Part shown: one piece after another, positions 34,041 to 44,441 of the stretch
How positions within the stretch are numbered: position 1 is the stretch's first letter
Layout of the letters: each line of letters starts with the position of its first letter
Source of the DNA: Alphaproteobacteria bacterium
GTDB lineage: Bacteria > Pseudomonadota > Alphaproteobacteria > Micropepsales > Micropepsaceae
DNA: 64,000 bases
Direction: 5' to 3'
Assembly (NCBI GenBank): GCA_016783965.1
Contig: JADHVO010000012.1
Span: forward strand, 1-64,000
The notes under the pieces: model-generated
What the model was told of the DNA's origin: nothing
The model's database searches: none
The model's input: only the letters and a program-made list of their open reading frames with translations
Program-made: the position numbers and the translations under genes

Positions 34041-37000
34041 CTACTCGGCCGGCTGGCGATACGTTTGCCGGCCACCGAACAGGTCGCGCCAGCGGAAGTG
34101 CCCGACGCGTTCGCCCAGCCGGTCGAGGTAGCTGTAGATCACCGGCGTGATATAGAGCGTCAGCAGCTGCGACACCAACAGGCCGCCCACCACGGCGAGC
34201 CCCAGCGGGCGCCGCGATTCCGATCCCGCGCCGAAGCCGATCGCCACCGGCAGCGTGCCCATCAGGGCAGCCATGGTCGTCATCATGATCGGACGGAAGC
34301 GTATCAGCGCCGCCTCGACAATCGCCTTCTCGGGTGGCACCTGTTCGCCGCGCTGCCGCGTCAGCGCGAAGTCGATCATCATGATCGCGTTTTTCTTCAC
34401 GATGCCGATGAGCATGATCACGCCGACAAACGCGTAGATGGACAGCGGCGTGTCCGAGCCGGTGGCGCCCATGATGAACAGCTGGTGGAACAACCACAGC
34501 GTGATCAGCGCGCCGACAGCCGCCGACGGCAGACCGGACAGGATGGTCAGCGGATGGATGAAGCTCTCATACAGGATGCCAAGGATGATGTAGACTGTGA
34601 TCAGCGCAATGACCAGCAGCACACCCATCGAACTCAGGGAGTCCTGGAATGCCTGCGCCGTACCGGCCGCCGCGCCGGTGATGGTGTCGGGCAGATTGAG
34701 CCGCGCCTTGGCGCGGTCGATCGCCGTCAGCGCATCGCCAAGCGAATAACCCTTGTCCAGATTGAACGAGATCGTGACCGCCGGAAGCTGGCCCTGATGG
34801 TTCACGGTCAGGGCCATCGTGCCCGGTGTCATCTTCACCACTGACGTCAGCGGTACCAGCGTGGTGTTGTCCGCACCCGGGCCGGACAGGTAGATGCGCG
34901 ACAGGTCGGCCAGCCTGTATTGATACTGCGGCAGCAGCTCCATGATCACGAAGTACTGGTCGGCGGAGCCGTAGATCGTCGATACCTGCTGTGTGCCGAA
35001 GGCGGCGCCGAGCGCCGTTTCGATCTTTGCAGGCGTGATGCCGAGCGTTGCCGCCTTGTTGCGATCGATCGCGACATTGACGGCCGGTGCCGACAGGTCG
35101 AGATCCGTGGTCACATCCTGGAAGCCCGGGGTCGCCGCAAGAGCGTCCATCAGCTTGAGCGCCGCGTCCTGGAGCGCCTTCTGATCGAGCCCCTGAATCG
35201 TATACTGGTACATCGACTTCGATTGACGGCCGCCGATCTGGATCGCCGGTGGGTTCTGCATATAGGCGTTGATCCCCGGGATCGTCGCGAGCTTGGGCCG
35301 CAGCTTGCGGATGATCTCATCGGCCGAGGGGCGATTGCCGTCCTTCAGCGTCAGCAGCAGGGTGCCGGTGTTGGTGCCGGTGCGAGAACCGCCGCCACCG
35401 ACGAATGACATCACGGTCTTTATGCCCGGCTCACGCGCCGCGATGGCCGCAACGCGCTGCTGGTACTGCGCCATCTTGAGGAACGAAGTGCGGTCGGAGC
35501 CTTCGGTCTGGGCGCGGATCATCCCCTGGTCCTCGGTCGGGATGAAGTCCTGTGGCACGACGTAGAACATGCCCACCGTGGCGGCGAGGCTGAGGAAGAA
35601 GATCACCAGAATTGTACGCCGGTGCTCCATGCTCCAGTTGAGCGAGCTTTCGTAGCGCTCCTGCATCCAGGTGAATGCCCGCTCGCTGCGCTCGTAGATG
35701 CCGCCCGGCCTGTGCGTGCCGGTAGGCTTGAGGAAGCGGCTGCTCAGCATCGGCGTCAGGGTAACCGACACGACGCCCGACACGAGGATCGCGAGCACGA
35801 TCGTCACCGCGAATTCATGCAACAGGCGGCCCACAATGCCGCCCATGAACACCAGCGGGATAAACACCGCCGCCAGCGACACTGTCATCGAAAGAATGGT
35901 GAAGGCGATTTCTCTTGCGCCCTTGAGCGCGGCATCGTGCGGTTTCTCGCCCTGTTCAATGTGGCGCACGATGTTCTCGAGCATCACGATCGCGTCGTCG
36001 ACCACGAAGCCGACGGACAGGGTCAGCGCCATCAAGGAGAGGTTGTCGAGGTTGTAGCCCATCAGCGACATGCCGGCGAAGGTGCCGATCACGGCGATGG
36101 GCAGCGCCAGCGAAGGAATGATCGTTGCCGACAGGTTGCGCAGGAACAGGAAGATCACCATCACGACCAGCGCGGCGGCGATCAGCAGGGTCGTCTGCAC
36201 ATCGGAGACGGAAGAGCGGATCAGCTGGCTGCGGTCGTAGATGATGTCGAGCGACAGTGACGCGGGCAGCTGCTTGTCGAAATTTGGCAGGATGCGCCTG
36301 ATCTCGTCGACTACGGCGATGGTGTTCGAGCCGGGCTGGCGCTGGACCGCCAGCACGATGGCGCGCTCGCCGTTGAACCAGCTTGCCGCCAGATTGTTCT
36401 GCACACTGTCGAGGGCACGGCCGACGTCGCGCACCCGCACCGGTGCGCCGTTGCGGTAGGCAATGATCTGGTTGTTGAACGCGTCAGCCGTCATCAACTG
36501 GCCGCTGGTGTGGATCAGCGTTGCCTGACTTGGGCCGTTGAGCTGTCCGGTCGGCTGGTTGACGTTGGCGCTCGCCAGCGCGCTGGCAACCGTGTCTATA
36601 CCGATGCCGCGTGCGGCCAGCTGAGACGGGTCCACCTGCACGCGCACGGCGTATTTCTGCGAGCCGTAGACGTTGACCTGCGCCACACCGCTCAGGGTCG
36701 AAATCTGCCGGGCCAGCAGCGTTTCGGCATACTTGTCGACTTCCGACATCGGTAGCGCGGGCGAATGCAGTGCGATGAAGATGACCGGCTGGTCCGACGG
36801 GTTCACTTTGCGCAGCGTGGGCGGCGTCGGCATGTTGGTGGGAAGCTGTCGGCTGGCCGCGGAAATGGCGGCCTGCACGTCCTGCGCCGCCGCGTCGATA
36901 TTGCGATCCAAGTCGAACTGCAGCGTGATGTTTGTCGTGCCCGCAGCGCTCGACGACGTCATGGCGCTGACGCCGGCGATCGTGGAGAACTGGTTCTCCA

Positions 37001-37199
37001 GCGGCGTTGCGACAGCCGACGCCATGGTATCCGGGTCGGCGCCGGGTAGGTTCGCCGACACGGTGATGGTCGGGAAGTCGACGTTGGGCAGCTCGCTGAT
37101 CGGCAGGCTGGCGTAGCCGAACAGGCCGAAGATCACGAGCGCTACCATCAGCAGCGTCGTCATCACCGGCTTTTCGATGAACTGAGCCGAAATGTTCAT
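34041..37199 (-). CDS. RND multidrug efflux permease (HAE-1, MdtB/MdtC-like)
   Basis: A 1052-residue inner-membrane drug/proton antiporter. It starts with the standard FIEKPVMTTLLMVALVIFGLFGYASLPISELPNVDFPTI helix; transmembrane helix 4 carries the proton-relay Asp pair in VGFVVDDAIVMLENIVRHIE; a second symmetrical half includes GILYESFIHPLTILSGLPSAAVGAL and GIVKKNAIMMIDFA. The SELPNVDFPTI form resembles MdtB/MdtC. It exports compounds via its adaptor, encoded 7 bases upstream, and an outer-membrane channel that is not in this window. No local TetR or two-component regulator is present. Confidence 0.94.
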   Translation of the reverse strand: MNISAQFIEKPVMTTLLMVALVIFGLFGYASLPISELPNVDFPTITVSANLPGADPDTMASAVATPLENQFSTIAGVSAMTSSSAAGTTNITLQFDLDRNIDAAAQDVQAAISAASRQLPTNMPTPPTLRKVNPSDQPVIFIALHSPALPMSEVDKYAETLLARQISTLSGVAQVNVYGSQKYAVRVQVDPSQLAARGIGIDTVASALASANVNQPTGQLNGPSQATLIHTSGQLMTADAFNNQIIAYRNGAPVRVRDVGRALDSVQNNLAASWFNGERAIVLAVQRQPGSNTIAVVDEIRRILPNFDKQLPASLSLDIIYDRSQLIRSSVSDVQTTLLIAAALVVMVIFLFLRNLSATIIPSLALPIAVIGTFAGMSLMGYNLDNLSLMALTLSVGFVVDDAIVMLENIVRHIEQGEKPHDAALKGAREIAFTILSMTVSLAAVFIPLVFMGGIVGRLLHEFAVTIVLAILVSGVVSVTLTPMLSSRFLKPTGTHRPGGIYERSERAFTWMQERYESSLNWSMEHRRTILVIFFLSLAATVGMFYVVPQDFIPTEDQGMIRAQTEGSDRTSFLKMAQYQQRVAAIAAREPGIKTVMSFVGGGGSRTGTNTGTLLLTLKDGNRPSADEIIRKLRPKLATIPGINAYMQNPPAIQIGGRQSKSMYQYTIQGLDQKALQDAALKLMDALAATPGFQDVTTDLDLSAPAVNVAIDRNKAATLGITPAKIETALGAAFGTQQVSTIYGSADQYFVIMELLPQYQYRLADLSRIYLSGPGADNTTLVPLTSVVKMTPGTMALTVNHQGQLPAVTISFNLDKGYSLGDALTAIDRAKARLNLPDTITGAAAGTAQAFQDSLSSMGVLLVIALITVYIILGILYESFIHPLTILSGLPSAAVGALITLWLFHQLFIMGATGSDTPLSIYAFVGVIMLIGIVKKNAIMMIDFALTRQRGEQVPPEKAIVEAALIRFRPIMMTTMAALMGTLPVAIGFGAGSESRRPLGLAVVGGLLVSQLLTLYITPVIYSYLDRLGERVGHFRWRDLFGGRQTYRQPAE

Positions 37200-37206
37200 G
37201 CGAAGG

Positions 37207-38394
37207 CTACGCCTTCTGGGGCTTGGAGATGGTCACGGGCTTGCCCGGCACGACGCGCAGCTGGCCATCGGTGATCACGCTGTCGCCGACCTTCACGTTG
37301 CCGTCGATCGCCGCAGTCGTTCCGTCGTCATGTAGCACTTTCACGGGAACCATCACCGCCTTACCGTCTCTCACGACGTAGACGAAGTTCTTCTCCGGTC
37401 CCTGGTTGATCGCGTCGTGCGGCACCACGGTCACGTGCTTCAGCGTGTCCAGCACTACGCCGACATCGACCACCTGGCCTGGCACCAAGGTGTAGTTCTC
37501 GTTGCCAAAAGTGGCACGCAGCTCGATCGTGCCGGTCTGGTCGTTAACCTGGTTGCCGACGAAATCGACCTTGGCGCTCAGCGGTGGCACGTCCGGCGCA
37601 TTCTGTTGCATCAGCGCCACCGTCATGCCGCCGCCGGCGAAGCGCTTCTGGATGCGCGGCAGGTCCGCCTGCGGCAAAGCGAAGGAGATCTTGATCGGTG
37701 TCAGTTGCGTCAGCACGACCAGTGCACTGTTGCCCGTCACGGTCGTGCTGACGCCCATGCTGCTGCTGCCGTTGGCCGTGATCTGGTTGCCGGGCTGGAT
37801 CAGGATTGGTCCGGTCTTGCCGTCGATCGGCGAGCGTATCTGCGTGTATTCGAGGTTGAGCCGCGCCGCGTCGGCGTTGGCGATCGCCTGCCGATAGGCT
37901 GCGCGCGCGTCGTCGGCATCCTGCGGCGCCACTGCATTCAGCGCCAGCAGCCGGGCATAGCGTTCGGCTTTCGCCTTGGTGGACGCGAGCGTCGCTGTGG
38001 CGCTGTCGTAGGCGGCCTTATAAGGGCGCGGATCGATCTGAAAGAGCAGGTCCCCCTTTTTCACCATCTGGCCTTCGGTGAAGAAGGCGTTGAGGATCTG
38101 GCCCTGCACCCGGGCGGTAACCTGCACGGTCGCATTGGATACCACGGTGCCGATCGTGTGTTCCGAGACCGTAAGGTCCTGCATAGCGACCTTCTGGACG
38201 ATCACCGGCGGCGGGGGCGGGGTCTTCGGCCTGGAACCGCCGAAGATTGAATAGGCGACAAATGCCAGGACGACGGCAGCCACCACGCCGAGGATGAGCC
38301 AGGTCCAGATGCTCAGCCCGCGGGTGCGCTCGCGTGCGGCGGCCAGATTGCCGGAAGGAACCGTCTCAAGGTTGGAGGGGTAGCGGATGTTCAT
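37207..38394 (-). CDS. RND efflux periplasmic adaptor (membrane fusion protein)
   Basis: A 395-residue adaptor linking the permease to an outer-membrane factor. It has an N-terminal membrane anchor (LSIWTWLILGVVAAVVLAFVAYSIF), a Pro linker (KTPPPPPVIV), the lipoyl/barrel-sandwich part (VQVTARVQGQILNAFFTEGQMVKKGDLLFQID), a helical hairpin and the barrel segments NYTLVPGQVVDVGV and HVTVVPHDAINQGP. It resembles MdtA. First gene of the pump operon; the divergent typA promoter lies in the 303-bp gap upstream. Confidence 0.92.
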   Translation of the reverse strand: MNIRYPSNLETVPSGNLAAARERTRGLSIWTWLILGVVAAVVLAFVAYSIFGGSRPKTPPPPPVIVQKVAMQDLTVSEHTIGTVVSNATVQVTARVQGQILNAFFTEGQMVKKGDLLFQIDPRPYKAAYDSATATLASTKAKAERYARLLALNAVAPQDADDARAAYRQAIANADAARLNLEYTQIRSPIDGKTGPILIQPGNQITANGSSSMGVSTTVTGNSALVVLTQLTPIKISFALPQADLPRIQKRFAGGGMTVALMQQNAPDVPPLSAKVDFVGNQVNDQTGTIELRATFGNENYTLVPGQVVDVGVVLDTLKHVTVVPHDAINQGPEKNFVYVVRDGKAVMVPVKVLHDDGTTAAIDGNVKVGDSVITDGQLRVVPGKPVTISKPQKA

Positions 38395-38639
38395 GCACTC
38401 GAATCCAAAGGCCCAGCCGAACCAAACCGGGCCTTCGGCAAAGACCCTTCACCGGCGTCGATGTTAACGCCGGACAGCGCTCCGCGACTTGTCCTAGCAT
38501 GGCCGGAGGCAATTTCCAGGCCGTGCCTGTCGTAAACTGTCGTCGGGTCGCGAAGCCGGCTAACTCCGTCATCTAACTGTCTTTTTTTCAATCAAGCGGG
38601 TTCAAATCCAGGTGTGTCTTGTTGCGGTGCGTCCATGTG
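38395..38639. other. Intergenic region between the divergent efflux operon and typA
   Basis: Non-coding stretch carrying the upstream control region of both operons. Its only notable pieces are a run of seven T at 38582-38588 and a T-arm-like string at 38599-38609 that is not part of a tRNA. I see no operator symmetry. Confidence 0.5.
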
Positions 38640-38667
38640 TTGCCGCGGTGCGGGACGGCCTATATAA
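38640..38667 (+). promoter_or_regulatory. Candidate sigma-70 promoter of typA
   Basis: TTGCCG (38640-38645) and ATATAA (38662-38667), 16 bases apart, place a start site about 25 bases before the typA ATG. The TATATAAG stands out in otherwise GC-rich DNA. Confidence 0.45.
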
Positions 38668-38697
38668 GCCCCGGCTTCCGCCCCGAGCCCCGAATCC

Positions 38698-40533
<1,836 letters not shown>

Positions 40534-40537
40534 GTGG

Positions 40538-40861
40538 TCACTGCGGGGTCAGGACCTCAAGGATGGTCCCGATCCCGACAAGCTTTGTGCCTTCCTGGAT
40601 GCGCCACTCGCGGCCTGGATAGAGCGCGCCTTCGAGACTCGGCCAATTCCAGAATGTGATTTGAACTTCGATATCCTCGCCGGGCTGAACCTCCCGCCCT
40701 TCCGGCAGCTCGATGAAGCCAATCGTCATGTTCCGATCGTCAGGCCCAAAGAAGTTATGGTTCGGACGATAGCTACCTTTGATGGGAGCCGTGCGACCGC
40801 TTTGCGAGGTAGGCAGTAATCGGATATTTGCCCTGACTAAGATGCCGCCGGCGGCGGTCAT
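40538..40861 (-). CDS. Stand-alone EF-Tu C-terminal (domain III)-like protein
   Basis: A 107-residue soluble protein that resembles only the third beta-barrel of EF-Tu: GRTAPIKGSYRPNHNFF corresponds to the RPQFYFR strand, IGFIELPEGREVQPGEDIEVQITF to the LPEGVEMVMPGDN segment, and REWRIQEGTKLVGIGTILEVL to the FAIREGGRTVGAGVV end. GTPase and second domains are absent, and this is not a pseudogene remnant since a start, a coupled neighbour and an open frame are intact. It starts at an ATGA overlap with the SDR gene and ends next to typA. Function unknown. Confidence 0.8.
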   Translation of the reverse strand: MTAAGGILVRANIRLLPTSQSGRTAPIKGSYRPNHNFFGPDDRNMTIGFIELPEGREVQPGEDIEVQITFWNWPSLEGALYPGREWRIQEGTKLVGIGTILEVLTPQ

Positions 40862-41712
40862 GGCGCCTTCCGCTTCAATCCCAACTGACCGGCGATGATG
40901 TTGTCGACGGTGCGTTTGGGGAGGTTGAGCATCAGGAAGTTCTGAAGCGGCTCGGGTGTCACCGTGTAACGGGTCTTCGGCTTGGCGGTCGTCAGCGCGG
41001 TGTGCACGGCTTCGCCCAGCTTCTCGGGCGGGAAGCCCTTCCTGCCGCTGGCGATCATGTAGTCGCGGACCTTGTTCAGCGACTCCGCATAGGGCGTGTT
41101 GGCGTAAGGCGTAACGTCGAGCTGTTCGGCCTTGTCCCAGATCGGCGTCGCCACCGCGCCGGGGCCGACCACGATCACGTCGATGCCGAACAGCATCAGC
41201 TCGCGGCGGAGCGACTCGGACATGCCCTCGAGCCCGAACTTCGAGGCGTTGTAGGGGCCGAGGAACGGGTTGGCGTTCTTGCCGCCGACCGAGGAGATCA
41301 TGACGATCCGGCCCGGTTCGCCCTTGCGCGAACGGTCGACGCCGAGCAGCGGCGCGAAGGCCTGGGTGACGATGAGCTGGCCGGTGAGGTTGACCTCGAT
41401 CTGCTGCTTGAACTCGTCGATCTTCATGTAGAGCAGGGGGCCGGCCACCGCGATGCCGGCGTTGTTCACGAGGCCCGCCAGCGTCTCGCCACCCAGAGCG
41501 GCCGCGACCTGTTCGGCGCCGCGCGCCACGGCACCGGCGTCGGTCACGTCGAACGGGACGGGCATGAAATTCGGGCCGAATTCCTTCTCCAGGCGCTCGC
41601 CGTCGGCGGCTTTGCGGACGCTGCCGAAGACGCGGAAACCCTTCTGGATCAGGACTTTCGCGATGCCCCAGCCGATGCCGGTGGACGATCCCGTGACGAC
41701 GACCGATTTCAT
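40858..41712 (-). CDS. SDR family NAD(P)-dependent oxidoreductase
   Basis: A 284-residue classical short-chain dehydrogenase. Cofactor motif TGSSTGIGWGIAKVL (residues 7-21), VNNAGIAVAGP, catalytic Ser in VMISSVGGKNANPF, and YNASK with the catalytic Tyr/Lys. The C-terminal part, with MLNLPKRTVDNIIAGQLG, resembles SDRs close to retinol/hydroxysteroid types. Start at ATG 41712, GAGGGG upstream; the frame to 41739 has weaker support. It is first in the two-gene unit with the EF-Tu-domain protein and divergent from the HisN-type phosphatase. Confidence 0.91.
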   Translation of the reverse strand: MKSVVVTGSSTGIGWGIAKVLIQKGFRVFGSVRKAADGERLEKEFGPNFMPVPFDVTDAGAVARGAEQVAAALGGETLAGLVNNAGIAVAGPLLYMKIDEFKQQIEVNLTGQLIVTQAFAPLLGVDRSRKGEPGRIVMISSVGGKNANPFLGPYNASKFGLEGMSESLRRELMLFGIDVIVVGPGAVATPIWDKAEQLDVTPYANTPYAESLNKVRDYMIASGRKGFPPEKLGEAVHTALTTAKPKTRYTVTPEPLQNFLMLNLPKRTVDNIIAGQLGLKRKAP

Positions 41713-41765
41713 GTGCTGCCCCTCGTTCCTGCTGTGCAATATAGGGGTTGAATCAGGATTTGCTC

Positions 41766-42566
41766 ATGGCCGTCAGCGACGAACTCATCGCCTTTGCCCA
41801 CCGTCTTGCGGACGCGGCCGGCCAGATGATCCTCCCCTATTTCCGCCAGCGCATCGCGGTCGCCAACAAGCCCATGATTATCGAGGGGCGGGAGGTGTTC
41901 GATCCCGTCACGGAGGCCGACAGGCAAGCCGAGAAGGCGATCCGCGCAATCATCGAACGCGAGCGGCCGGAGGACGGAATCCTGGGCGAGGAGTTCGGCG
42001 AGAGGGACGGGCGGAACGCGTATCGATGGGTGCTCGATCCGGTCGACGGGACGCGAGCCTTCATCAACGGACGGCACGAGTGGGGTTCGCTGATCTCGCT
42101 GGAGGAGAACGGGCGGCCGGTGATGGGCATCCTCGATCAGCCGTCGATCGGCGAGCGGTTCATCGGCGTGAACGGGAAGGCGACGCTGCACTTCCGGGGC
42201 GCCGAGGTGCCGTTGCATGTGCGGCAGTGCGAAAAGCTTTCCGACGCGGTCCTCTGCGCCACGCATCCCGACGGGTATTTCAGCAAGGGCGAGCGTGATG
42301 CGTTTCGGCGCGTGCAGCGCGCGGTGAAGATGAGCCGCTGGGGCGGTGATTGCTACATCTTCGGGACGATGGCCCTCGGCTTCACCGACTTGATCATCGA
42401 GTCTGCGTTCAAGCGCTGGGACGTGGCCGCATTGATCCCATTGGTCGAAGGCGCGGGCGGCGTTATCACCAACTGGCAGGGCGGCGATTGCTCCGGCGGC
42501 GGCCAGTGCATCGCAGCGGGCGACAGGCGGATTCATGCTGCGGCGCTCGAGTTGCTCAACGCGTGA
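41766..42566 (+). CDS. hisN: Inositol-monophosphatase-family phosphatase, likely histidinol-phosphatase
   Basis: A 266-residue Mg2+-dependent phosphatase of the IMPase fold. Metal-binding motifs are GEEFGERDG, DPVDGTRAFINGR (WVLDPVDGT) and the C-terminal WDVAALIPLVEGAGG. The form IIEGREVFDPVTEADRQAE and WGSLISLEENGRP is that of HisN histidinol-phosphatases of Actinobacteria and Alphaproteobacteria, the penultimate step enzyme of histidine synthesis; inositol-1-phosphatase activity is the alternative. Start at ATG 41766 (AGGA 8 bases upstream), though a TTG at 41748 is in frame. No other his gene is nearby. Confidence 0.84.
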   Translation: MAVSDELIAFAHRLADAAGQMILPYFRQRIAVANKPMIIEGREVFDPVTEADRQAEKAIRAIIERERPEDGILGEEFGERDGRNAYRWVLDPVDGTRAFINGRHEWGSLISLEENGRPVMGILDQPSIGERFIGVNGKATLHFRGAEVPLHVRQCEKLSDAVLCATHPDGYFSKGERDAFRRVQRAVKMSRWGGDCYIFGTMALGFTDLIIESAFKRWDVAALIPLVEGAGGVITNWQGGDCSGGGQCIAAGDRRIHAAALELLNA

Positions 42567-42674
42567 CCCGGGCTTCGCTCGCTGCGCGAGCTACGTCGCG
42601 GCAGGCGCACCTTGGGCGTGAACCGAATCGGCATTTTTGTTTTCCTTGTTTTGACCCGCGAATGCAGCGACGCG

Positions 42675-42696
42675 CACGACCGATAGATCGGTCGTG
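42675..42696. repeat. Near-perfect palindrome, 10-bp arms
   Basis: CACGACCGAT (42675-42684), AG, ATCGGTCGTG (42687-42696): a 22-bp inverted repeat with a 2-base centre, in the form of a dimeric regulator's operator. Confidence 0.7.
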
Positions 42697-42854
42697 GCGG
42701 TTCAGATGCACCTTTGGGGATCTAGCTTAGATGGGGTGTTCGACCGCGCGGTACAAGGGGGAGGATATTTTTTCGCGAGAAAAATTTTCTGTCGCGTGTT
42801 GCGATGCACGCGCCCGCCAAGCGATTGATCCGCTTACGGAACACATTTCGGGTG

Positions 42855-42880
42855 TTCGATAAGTCGGCCGACTTATCGAA
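42855..42880. repeat. Perfect 26-bp palindrome
   Basis: TTCGATAAGTCGG is followed immediately by its exact complement CCGACTTATCGAA with no central spacer. A 26-base uninterrupted palindrome is not expected by chance in a 64 kb window. It lacks a T-run and so is not a terminator. Confidence 0.85.
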
Positions 42881-43025
42881 TGGTGGGTAATCTTCTTGCG
42901 GCGAAAATAATTTCAGGCCTGCCAAACGATGTCGTCCCGGCCGAGCGAAACGAGGGGAAGCGGAGCAGGAAACCTTTCGCCTCCACCCAGTCATGGGATG
43001 ACAGAAAGGTGTGTGGGCGGGGCGT

Positions 43026-43949
43026 TTAGATGTTGTTCGAGGCGGTGAAGGCGTCGAATTCCTTCCAGAAGCGGGTGCGGATGGAGTCGTTCTCCATCAG
43101 GATCTCGTGCTCGGAATCCCCGAGCTCGACATATTTGCCGCGCGGCAGGCGCTTGGCGAATTCGCGCTCCGCCTCGGTCATCACGATGCGGTCCCTGCCG
43201 GCGCCACAGATCAGCACCGGCGTTTCGATCGCCTCGGGATAGCCGCGGCTCATTACCCGTGCCATCGACGCGCTGGCTGCCTTCAGCCACATCCAGGTCG
43301 GGCCCGCGAGACGGATGTCGGGGTTCTTTGCCAGAAGATCCTGGCAGCGCTGCCAGCGCGCGCGGTCCGACGTCACGATGTTGTCCTCGAACCGCATCTT
43401 CAGCGGATCGCGGCCCTCCATGCCCAGCACCCAGTCCTCGCCACGGCCGCTCGTGTTCATTACGGCCGTGATCAGCGCCGCGAACCAGCGCGGATAGCCG
43501 CGCGTCGATGCCATCAACATGGGCGCGCTCAAAGCCACGGCACCAAAGGTGCGCGGCCGGTCGTGCAGCGTTCGCAGCAAAATGTGCGCGCCCATGGAAT
43601 GGGCAAGGCCGAGAGGCGCACCGGCGCCGATCGGCTTGACCACCTGCTCCAGGAATGTCGCAAGGTCTTCGTCATATTCGCGGAAATCGCGGATGTGCGC
43701 CTTGCGCGTGTCGGTGAGCGCGCGGCCCGATCCGCCCTGGCCGCGCCAGTCGAAGGTGGCGACGGCGTAGTTGCGCGCCTGGAGTTCGCCGATCACCTCG
43801 CCGTATTTTTCGATGAATTCCGTCTGGCCGTGCAGCAGGACGCACACGCCGCGCCGCGGTGTGTCGGCGGGCGCCCCGAAAACAGCCGTGCGCAGGCGCG
43901 CGCCACTGGGTGTCGTGATGAAGCGCGGCGTCAAAACGAGATCAGTCAT
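43026..43949 (-). CDS. Alpha/beta hydrolase, monoacylglycerol lipase/lysophospholipase type
   Basis: A 307-residue serine hydrolase of the Hydrolase_4 group. It shows VCVLLHGQTEFIEKYGEVIGEL and FDWRGQGGSGRALTD (both typical of monoglyceride lipases), the nucleophile elbow AHSMG within GLAHSMGAHILL, an acid in GAGRDRIVM and the catalytic His in LGDSEHEIL. The usual GxSxG is changed to AxSxG at its first position, which is tolerated in some lipases. It probably cleaves lysophospholipids or monoacylglycerols. It ends beside the palindrome-rich gap; upstream, the SCP2 gene lies on the same strand 40 bases away. Confidence 0.86.
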   Translation of the reverse strand: MTDLVLTPRFITTPSGARLRTAVFGAPADTPRRGVCVLLHGQTEFIEKYGEVIGELQARNYAVATFDWRGQGGSGRALTDTRKAHIRDFREYDEDLATFLEQVVKPIGAGAPLGLAHSMGAHILLRTLHDRPRTFGAVALSAPMLMASTRGYPRWFAALITAVMNTSGRGEDWVLGMEGRDPLKMRFEDNIVTSDRARWQRCQDLLAKNPDIRLAGPTWMWLKAASASMARVMSRGYPEAIETPVLICGAGRDRIVMTEAEREFAKRLPRGKYVELGDSEHEILMENDSIRTRFWKEFDAFTASNNI

Positions 43950-43989
43950 TCGATCGCGGAATGAAGCAGTCCTTCGGCAAGCTCAGGAC

Positions 43990-44313
43990 TCAGCCGCGGG
44001 CCTTTTGCAGCACGGGGCCAATCTTCATCGCGAGGCCCATGTCGCCCGCGACGCGCAGCTTGCCCTGCATGAAGGCGGAGGTGCCGTCGAGCTCGCCCTT
44101 CACCATCTTCTCGAAATCGTCGAGGCTGACGGAGATCGTGGTGTCGGCACTCTTGCCGGCGCCGTCGGTCACGGTGTTGGGGCTGGACTTGCCGTCGACA
44201 TAGACGCTGCCGGCCGCGCCAAAATCGAATTTCAGCGTACCGCCCAAACCGGAATTGCCGCCGAGCGTGCTGCCCATCTGGGCGATGATCTGCTGAACCG
44301 CTGGCGAGCTCAT
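43990..44313 (-). CDS. SCP2 sterol-binding domain protein
   Basis: A 107-residue single-domain lipid-binding protein: LGGTLKFDFGAAGSVYVDGKSSPNTVTDGAGKSADTTISVSLDDFEKMVKGELDGTSAFMQGKLRVAGDMGLAMKI is the whole SCP2 fold (shown here by its key pieces: FDFGAAG, DDFEKM, AFMQGKLRVAGD). Such proteins carry acyl-CoAs or lipids. Start at ATG 44313 with GAGGGA upstream; the frame to 44400 lacks support. It is upstream of the lipase gene and divergent from an esterase gene, so the locus looks lipid-related. Confidence 0.9.
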   Translation of the reverse strand: MSSPAVQQIIAQMGSTLGGNSGLGGTLKFDFGAAGSVYVDGKSSPNTVTDGAGKSADTTISVSLDDFEKMVKGELDGTSAFMQGKLRVAGDMGLAMKIGPVLQKARG

Positions 44314-44410
44314 GTGTGTCCCTCGTGAGCCGGATACAGGCGAACATTCGCATTTGCAGCGGGCTTTCTCAATGTTCGGCTGCATTTGCATTGGCAACAC
44401 AAAGGGCAGA

Positions 44411-44435
44411 ACCTTCCGGAAGCGGAAGGTAGGAG
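44411..44435 (+). promoter_or_regulatory. Hairpin directly upstream of the esterase ribosome site
   Basis: ACCTTCCG, loop GAAG, CGGAAGGT (44411-44430) abuts AGGAG (44431-44435), 6 bases before the ATG at 44442. The stem ends exactly where the Shine-Dalgarno begins, so folding could influence ribosome access. Confidence 0.5.
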
Positions 44436-44441
44436 CGCACG

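Larger units (their letters stand above)
42567..43025. other. 460-bp non-coding block with palindromes
   Basis: No convincing gene lies here: the only sizeable frame (minus strand, 42722-42994) has no good ribosome site and an Arg-rich translation. Instead there are three inverted repeats: 42675-42696, 42774-42796 (CGCGA.GAAAA / TTTTC..TCGCG, imperfect) and 42855-42880. The stretch near 42760-42800 is markedly AT-rich (GGATATTTTTTCGCGAG). It separates the HisN-type gene and the end of the minus-strand hydrolase gene, so neither gene obviously needs such a leader. Its role is unknown. Confidence 0.6.

Noticed and set aside
38599..38609. tRNA T-arm-like string GGTTCAAATCC upstream of typA
   Set aside because: No matching T-stem partner, acceptor stem or anticodon arm around it; a chance match.
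42722..42994. 90-codon minus-strand frame in the palindrome-rich gap
   Set aside because: No ribosome site, Arg/Lys-rich translation crossing two inverted repeats; treated as non-coding.
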